From assembly GCA_054601695.1 (NCBI GenBank), contig BAAHQB010000002.1:992001-1056000 (forward strand): a DNA stretch of 64,000 nucleotides. The letters run 5' to 3'. This DNA is from Amorphochlora amoebiformis (Eukaryota > Cercozoa > Chlorarachniophyceae). A program made the translations under genes and the position numbers. The notes below the pieces were generated by a model. That model was not told the origin of the DNA, searched no databases, and saw only the letters and a list, made by a program, of their open reading frames with translations. This document shows positions 1-64,000 of this stretch, piece by piece. Position 1 is the stretch's first letter; each line of letters opens with the position of its first letter.

Positions 1-50
1 TTGTGCATATGATCGGATAAATATGCACACAAATATATTTATATGTATGT

Positions 51-92
<42 letters not shown>

Positions 93-152
93 TACATATA
101 CATATAGTTTATATATTTAGGTATGTAATATATATATATATATATATTTATT

Positions 153-193
<41 letters not shown>

Positions 194-194
194 A

Positions 195-225
<31 letters not shown>

Positions 226-280
226 TTATCTTTATGCATGTACATTCATACATGCACGATGTATACGTATATAATACATA

Positions 281-320
<40 letters not shown>

Positions 321-357
321 GATGTAATTTTTTTATCAATACACACATACATACCAG
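1..357 (+). other. Intron part, TA microsatellite
   Basis: The left edge of the window is TA/TATG microsatellite with no exon visible before the AG at 356-357. It is presumably an intron of the SAM gene, whose 5' exons lie to the left. Confidence 0.6.
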
Positions 358-35108
<34,751 letters not shown>

Positions 35109-36008
35109 GTGATGAAGCTTGAGCTTTATTTGATTATTGATCATCATCTTCCGACTCATTTATCCCACATGTATGTGTTGCGTTGCGATTTACTGGTAAA
35201 CCGTAAAACTAACTGGTGGAAAATATTAATAGATACTGTCTGGACTCGTGACCAATAGACTAGTTAGACTACTAGACTAGTGTTTTATTAAAGACTAGAA
35301 TGTGACATCCTAGATATCATCACGTGTAGATCTAGTCCAGCTAGTCTCTGGTGGTGTGTGTGCACACCATCTACTAGATCTAGACCATATGATCTAGATG
35401 ATCTAGATATTAGCTAGATTGGATGATCAGTATGTAGTCATAGATATGGCTGATGAGCGCCAATCTACAGCTGCAGTCTACTCAGACTGAGCTTAACTGA
35501 GTAGATACATCGCTCTTGAATTAATCATGAAGTTGCCTGATTATCGAAGTTATTAACGTTGTATAATCAGACTCAGTTTAGTCGATTACAATACTGCCGT
35601 GCTCAGCAATGATCTAGATGATGAATGAATCAATGAGAGTTTATTTACTGGGTGATAATGCACATTTTCTAGACTCTTTTGGACTGATGGGAACAGGTGT
35701 CACCCGTCAACGATTTCCTAATTGAAAGCAACCCGTTACAGTAAGCAATCAGTTCAAGATGAAGTCTGTTACCTTGTAGAACAGATTTTTGAAGGACTCA
35801 CGACGTCGCAGGGTGCTCATGGTGCTCATCTGTAGGATTGTGTATGTTGGGAGAAATAGATCTTAACATGTACATGCACATGCATTTATACATTGTAAAC
35901 ATATATATATTTTATATGGGAATTTCGCATGTATATATTACACGTAGATACAATAATAAGTTTACAAATAATTACAAAAATTCATTTTCTTTTCACACAT
36001 GAATATAC
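35109..36008. other. Tail-to-tail intergenic spacer, CTAG-rich
   Basis: A 900-bp spacer between the TAG of the SAM gene and the TAA of the sugar transporter on the opposite strand. It has no TA array and no convincing coding exon. From about 35255 to 35435 CTAG tetranucleotides occur every 10-20 bases (ACTAGT, GATCTAGATGATCTAGAT and relatives), giving many small overlapping palindromes. Both 3' UTRs should lie here. Confidence 0.7.
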
Positions 36009-41917
<5,909 letters not shown>

Positions 41918-42000
41918 CTAGTATTTATGAAAAGATTTATTTTCGAATGCACGCATATCATTTTTGTCGTACATATAAATATGAATGAATTACAGCATAA

Positions 42001-42072
<72 letters not shown>

Positions 42073-42500
42073 CATTTATATAATAAGTTTATATACTACA
42101 TATATGTTCTTATTAATACGTAACTCAATATATTATTGATGATGACATATCACCGAATAAATGAGGTCGATTGTGAGGATCAGGTTGTCGATACGATGCT
42201 TTCGAGTGAGTGCCTAATGTCATTAAAGTACTTATTTGGGTGTCACTTAGGGTATTGATTAGCGAATTTGAGATGATAATAAGTAGGTGTGAGGGTTAGT
42301 TCTCCGGATTAGAACGGGGTACGGTAGGGCTACCTCCTCGCTACATGAAGCTTCATGATTGATTCGATTCTCTAGACCCTATTGGTGTAGCGGTTAGACC
42401 TGGTTGTGATGGCTACACCTAGAATAATTGGGCGGAAAAAAGCAAAAAGTACCATCACAGCCATGTACGGGATGTTCTCTTCTAGCTTCCGACGAACTAC
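41918..42500 (-). other. Upstream region of the sugar transporter, probable 5' intron and first exon
   Basis: This gap between the tail of the minus-strand unknown gene and the first mapped transporter exon holds a TA array at about 42006-42067, which elsewhere in this window marks introns. A first coding exon is therefore expected between about 42070 and 42500. The ATG at 42223 opens a short frame (MTLGTHSKASYRQPDPHNRP) with a GTGATA donor at 42153, but its phase does not match the 41917 acceptor, so I do not assign it. The rest appears to be 3' flank of the upstream gene. Confidence 0.4.
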
Positions 42501-42809
42501 CTAGTACAGACTATTTTTAGCTATCTGGAAAGCCAAAGACAAGCTTCTTGATGAGAGACCTGCTTTTCGCTCGCGGTGACAATAGCTTCGATAGTGGATA
42601 AGGTTAGCCTAGATCTGTAAAGGTTGAATGTACTCAAGCGATAACAGCTAGGAATCAAGATTTGATGGCTTACCCAATCGCATCTCTCACAGTTGTGTCC
42701 ATCATGTAGAGCGCACGATCACGGTCCTGAAATATCGAAATTCAATCAAGATACTGTGATGTACACAACACATGCACACAAAATATATGTGAACTGTATT
42801 TCATGTCCA

Positions 42810-42846
<37 letters not shown>

Positions 42847-42885
42847 ACATATATAAATATATATTGTACATATATAAATATATAT

Positions 42886-42931
<46 letters not shown>

Positions 42932-45186
42932 CATGTAAATAACAATATAACATATATTCGTGAAATAATACATGCATGCCGCAATATGTATCGATGTCTA
43001 AATCTTGAGTACGTACATTCAATTTTCAAAAATTCTGACCTAAAGAAATTGTGCCTAATTTTTGTATGAGAAATATTTCATAATGTTTATATTAATACAT
43101 ATTGCATATATTGAGATATAAATATATTTTTACGTCTATATGTGTATTGGACGAAGTGAAAATCAAAATTAGAGGCTAACCTCCTCCGTGTTCCATGCTG
43201 CTTCGTCAACTAATTTCTCCATAACGCAAATTGCAACTTCGACTTCGTCAACCTGCAGACAGGGACATAGTTAGAATAAGGTGTAACGAGACTTAGTGCC
43301 AAAAAAATGCTTGCCTGTCCGTGACGTCCAGAAGTTGCTTCGAATGAGACAAGCTGGAGGACTCGTGCAGCCATGGGTATAAGGTTTCCGATGCAGGGCT
43401 GCTCTGGTAACCACTCCTTGGCGGTCAGGTAGACCTGCGCATTTTGTGGGAGATTGATTGGGTCAGAGAGTCTTTGGGCATTTATTACTTCACCTTGGTG
43501 AAAATATCGGGCTCCACTCTATTTGGTGCATGGCGAATGGACCCTACGTACGGATTATGTTGCAGGCCTTCGTAGGGTTTCCCTGGGTCAGAATCCTATT
43601 TTTATTTCAAAGAATAAAATTGGTTTTCGGTGCCACGGGGCGTGGGGAATCCTAGTAGGCTAGCAAGCCATACTGGGAGGAAGATTTCACCGGTATTTGG
43701 CCTTCAGCTGCCGCTTTCTGTGAATATGCGTACCATTAGTTTGTATTTCGCGATTCAATAGCATTGGATTGTGTACCGCATCTTGCAGTAACTGCATCAT
43801 CTTCTGGTCTTGGGTGTTGACAGAACTGGCGGTTCTGCGCATTGCCTTCTTCATTTTATCTTCATTTGCCTTCGTCGCTGGCGAGTGCAAGCGGGCCGCA
43901 CGTGAAGGTCGAGGCTGATTATTGAGGTAAATTGGGATGGCTTTTTCAGGTGGTGACTTGGTACCTTTCTAACGAGGAGCGAAAAATCATCCTGAGGAAA
44001 GGAAAGACAAGATGAGAATTGAGACAACCAATTACTAGCGTTTGTTGAACCTTGCTTCCAGAACGAGAGGCATCCCCATGTGGTGATCTAATTCTCTCCA
44101 CAACGGACATCAGTGGTGCGTCGCACGACGTCGGAACAATGAACCTTAAATTTGGAAACGTGTTTAAGGCAAGAGCGAAACTTTACTTTTAAGAACTGAC
44201 TCTAGGAAATTCTCAATTGCTGCCTTCTGGTTTTGTGCGATCTTCGAACGCGGAGCAAGCAGGGACTGCGTTAAGGTGAAATCGTTTAACGACCTTTAGG
44301 CAACAATTTTAAATCATACCCGCTTGAGCAAATCAGCGCAAATTTTCTTCCCAGCAACCTACGATAGGACAATGATACCGATCAAAAAGTAAACGAGAGT
44401 AAACTGTCAACAAGTAATACCTCGCGTAGTTTTTGCCAAATGTCTCCGCCCATAATCTGTCGGAGGATTCGACCAACCAACACAGCCTGAGATTGGAAAA
44501 AGCGGAAGGGATATGAGTTAAGAGTTGATAAGAAGGGATTAGTTACCATAGCTGGAAGATCTCCAATAGTCTCAACCTTGATGCCCATAGATTTAATCCT
44601 CTCGTTCACCTGACACATGCAAGGGTATTCAGCGAACCTCCAGCGTCATCCGAGCGTGTATAAACATAGGCAAGCTGGAGTATTGTTTTACTTACCCTCT
44701 GTTTCAATTCCTTCTTGTCTTCCGTGGGTGGGGCATGCCTCATCTGTAGGTACAGCATCCGTAAGCTATGTCAGGTGGATACGTTGCCATACCGTTCCGA
44801 CAACTGGGCTCTTAGGCCTGTTGATCTGGGGGCTACGGGGCGGAACAGATGATCTCCGGCTTCCATTGTGATTTTGATTTCCAATGGCTGGGCCTTTGGA
44901 CACCAGGCTGAAATCCAACTTGAGGTCCTACATCCGGTCCACACACAATATTCCAAAAACGACAATAAGTCGACATCAGGCGATCTTCAGCCGCGACTTT
45001 TCGCCCTTGAGTTCTAAAAATTTTGTTTGCATTGGAAATTTCCATTGGACCTTGGGATTTCGGGTAGGGCTTCCTGCGGCGGGGTGCTGGCGCCGGGAGC
45101 TCATTACGCAGCCTTAGCACGTCCACCTCCGAGGTTCCAGGAGAGAAATCGGTATTTCGGGGATCCCGGGGATCCCTTGTTAACAT
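42501..45186 (-). CDS. Unrecognised multi-exon protein, head-to-head with V-ATPase a
   Basis: Exons (minus, 5' to 3'): 44920-45186 (candidate ATG at 45186), about 44793-44886 (5' border unsure), 44696-44743, 44547-44609, 44421-44486, 44320-44358, 44187-44265, 44051-44144, 43777-43968 (alternative end 43734), 43691-43717, 43494-43595, 43315-43434, 43181-43252, 42674-42726, 42560-42614, 42501-42524 (TAG). Most phases fit; the 44187/44051 junction and the second exon do not close cleanly. Peptides include an Arg/Ser/Pro-rich N-terminal part and helical segments such as AVLVGRILRQIMGGDIWQKL and NLIPMAARVLQLVSFEATSG. I recognise no family; the helical repeats could be armadillo/HEAT-like, but this is a guess. 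The intron 43253-43314 appears to use a GC donor (GCAAGC). Confidence 0.65.
42842..42900 (-). repeat. Tandem repeat, 21-bp unit, about 2.8 copies
   Basis: The unit TATATTGTACATATATAAAT plus one base repeats in register at 42842-42900. It lies in the intron 42727-43180, the only long intron of the minus-strand unknown gene, beside a TA array. Confidence 0.75.
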
Positions 45187-45354
45187 ATCTCTTTGAGATA
45201 TATGTACATATCTTTACATATATTTCCGTGCGCCAGAGGGTGTGCGAGAGCAACACAGATCGTCAAAGCACAGGGCGCCACCAAAAGCGTTGAGGAAGCG
45301 ACTCCAAGGACAGCATTCAATCTTCCTGTGCAGAGAATCAGCACACCAGTAGCC
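45187..45354. promoter_or_regulatory. Compact bidirectional promoter region (head-to-head genes)
   Basis: Only 168 bp separate the candidate start codon of the minus-strand gene (45186) from the V-ATPase start (45355). The DNA is of mixed composition with a short AT-rich part at 45187-45225 and no TA array. The V-ATPase frame is open upstream to 45193 with further ATGs, so a longer N-terminus is formally possible, but family alignment favours 45355. Both 5' UTRs and any shared promoter must fit in or overlap this stretch, unless further 5' exons exist. Confidence 0.5.
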
Positions 45355-62723
<17,369 letters not shown>

Positions 62724-63456
62724 AGAACTATAGAAGACTTGAAGTTTGGATTATAAGCAGGACTTCGCTACAAGTTCTTCATCGAGGGAGTCGGATACGG
62801 TCTAGACTGTGGATCGACCAGAAACATCAAAATTCCTCAGCCCGACCAGTATATGTGCACTCAATCATTCTAATAATTAGTTTCTCTAGATTTTGAGATT
62901 ACCAAGATTGCCCACCGCTACCAAAGCACGCGAAATGCATTGTCGATCCTTAATTAATTCTGTTACTTGCATGTTCTAGATGTTAGTTACGTACGTACTA
63001 TCACTAGATCATAATTCTAGAATTACGATAGTCAACTGCAATGTATCATCGACGTACGATTCATCGTCTAGACCGTAACCAGTGGACAAGTACTGGAGCC
63101 TACGGTATAGTAACTTGTGATATCTCTACTAGCACAGACTAGACGAATAACTAGAACATACATCTAGAATGTCTAGACTAGAATGTATTCCAACTAGTCA
63201 AATTAATACTAGTTTGAGTCTAGTAAATAGACGTATATATGATTAATGATTTGAGATTCAAATGAACTTCTACTAGTTCTAGCATACGGGCAGTACTTTG
63301 ACTAGTTTGAACGAGAACAGCTGGCTGTGTACAAGCGCTATCCACTTGAAGCATTCTAGTGCATCAACCCTGATTGAGGTAACGTGAACACAGTTAAAAG
63401 CTTGCAGTCGGCGTTGTCGCAGACGCTGGGTTCGATAGCTGGCCACACTCAAGCGG
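62724..63456. other. Tail-to-tail intergenic spacer, CTAG-rich
   Basis: A 733-bp spacer between the TAA of the V-ATPase gene and the TAA of the BET-like gene. Again there is no TA array. From about 62978 to 63360 CTAG recurs at high density (TCTAGA, ACTAGT, GTCTAGACTAGA), matching the composition of the spacer at 35109-36008 although the two do not align as a single repeat. Confidence 0.7.
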
Positions 63457-64000
63457 TTACGTCATAATCTCCTTGATTAGCCTGTCGACAGTCTTGGGAT
63501 CAAGCTTAGTTATCTGTATTATGATTTCCTTGCCCTGTTTCTGGAAATTACAGAATGTTATTATCAGTGCTGACTTCGGTATCCATTTTGAACCAACCAT
63601 ATCCATAGCTTGAGGGCAGAGTCTCTGAACTAGAAGCACAAGCTCCCCTAACTTTTCATTAGATTCGATCCCCTAAAGAAGGCAAATAACCAGGACTCGT
63701 CAAGTGTGTCGGATGGATAGCATTGCCAGATTTTAGGTTTTAGAGGGATTCGGCAATCGAATTGGATGTTAAAAGTCGTGCTGTTCGGAAGTAAATAGAC
63801 AGTTTAGCAGATTCTCACCCGTAATAGGTCCACAAGCTTTTGTCTGTTCATCTTTTCGGGGTCTTCCAAGGTTCTGGATGGATCGCATTAAGGACGCTAG
63901 ACATAACAGAGAATTCGAGAGAAGCGTAACGGTATTAAGATTTTTGGGTTGTGGGGTTTCCATACTTCATGAATTTCTTCCATTTCCTGTCAAAGACCTC
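63457..64000 (-). CDS. Bromodomain/NET (BET-like) protein, 3' end only
   Basis: Exons (minus): 63966-64000 (continues past the window), 63819-63873, 63598-63672 and 63457-63540, ending with TAA at 63457-63459; phases agree. The first fragment (EVFDRKWKKFM) looks like a segment just after a bromodomain. The rest, RQKLVDLLRGIESNEKLGEL, then VLLVQRLCPQAMD, then KQGKEIIIQITKLDPKTVDR, fits the NET (extra-terminal) domain: a first helix, an EKL.ELV..VQ helix, and an I.I.KLDP.T.. closing strand and helix. In BET proteins NET recruits chromatin partners while the bromodomain reads acetyl-lysine. The gene is convergent with the V-ATPase gene and stops right after NET, so this copy lacks a long C-terminal extension. 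Confidence 0.72.

Noticed and set aside
42385-42440. tRNA-like sequence (GTGTAGCGGTTAG followed by a short arm)
   Set aside because: It resembles a D-arm or A box, but no B box or acceptor-stem pairing was found downstream; it lies in the flank between two minus-strand genes.

Overview
This window is nuclear DNA from an intron-rich eukaryote, not a prokaryote. The evidence is GT-AG introns with continuous codon phase, a V-ATPase subunit a, a GLUT-type sugar porter, a bromodomain/NET protein, and TTAGGG/CCCTAA-type telomere-like tracts. The lineage cannot be fixed from sequence alone; vertebrate-type telomere repeats occur in animals, fungi, many unicellular holozoans and several other protist groups. 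Most of the DNA is (TA)n microsatellite lying inside introns. The many short TA-rich reading frames that translate to Tyr/Ile runs are not genes.

I rebuilt five genes by locating short high-complexity islands, setting the AG and GT borders, and checking that codon phase carries across each junction. (1) About 358-35108, plus strand: a very long gene of about 48 small exons, roughly 3.3 kb coding in 35 kb, encoding a charged protein with a recognisable SAM domain. Its 5' end lies outside the window, and it may be two genes, split near 7.9 or 11.2 kb. (2) 36009-41917 or slightly higher, minus: an MFS sugar transporter with 19 mapped exons. (3) 42501-45186, minus: an unrecognised gene with mostly short introns. 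(4) 45355-62723, plus: the V-ATPase V0 subunit a, about 870 residues in about 31 exons. (5) 63457-64000, minus: the 3' end of a bromodomain-NET (BET-like) gene.

Gene order is tail-to-tail (1/2), head-to-tail (3 then 2 on minus), head-to-head (3/4, with at most 168 bp between start codons) and tail-to-tail (4/5). The two tail-to-tail spacers (35109-36008 and 62724-63456) are free of TA arrays and crowded with CTAG tetranucleotides. The gene set has no obvious shared pathway; the V-ATPase and the sugar porter are both membrane transport proteins.

The most unusual feature is intron organisation. Short introns (about 48-190 bp) mostly lack TA arrays. Essentially every intron above about 320 bp carries them, and many splice sites lie inside the array itself. 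Introns of the SAM gene also hold degenerate telomeric arrays, GA-rich polypurine tracts, tRNA-like dispersed elements, and decayed tandem copies of exon ends with their 5' splice sites. A V-ATPase intron holds a palindrome with arms of about 80 bp.
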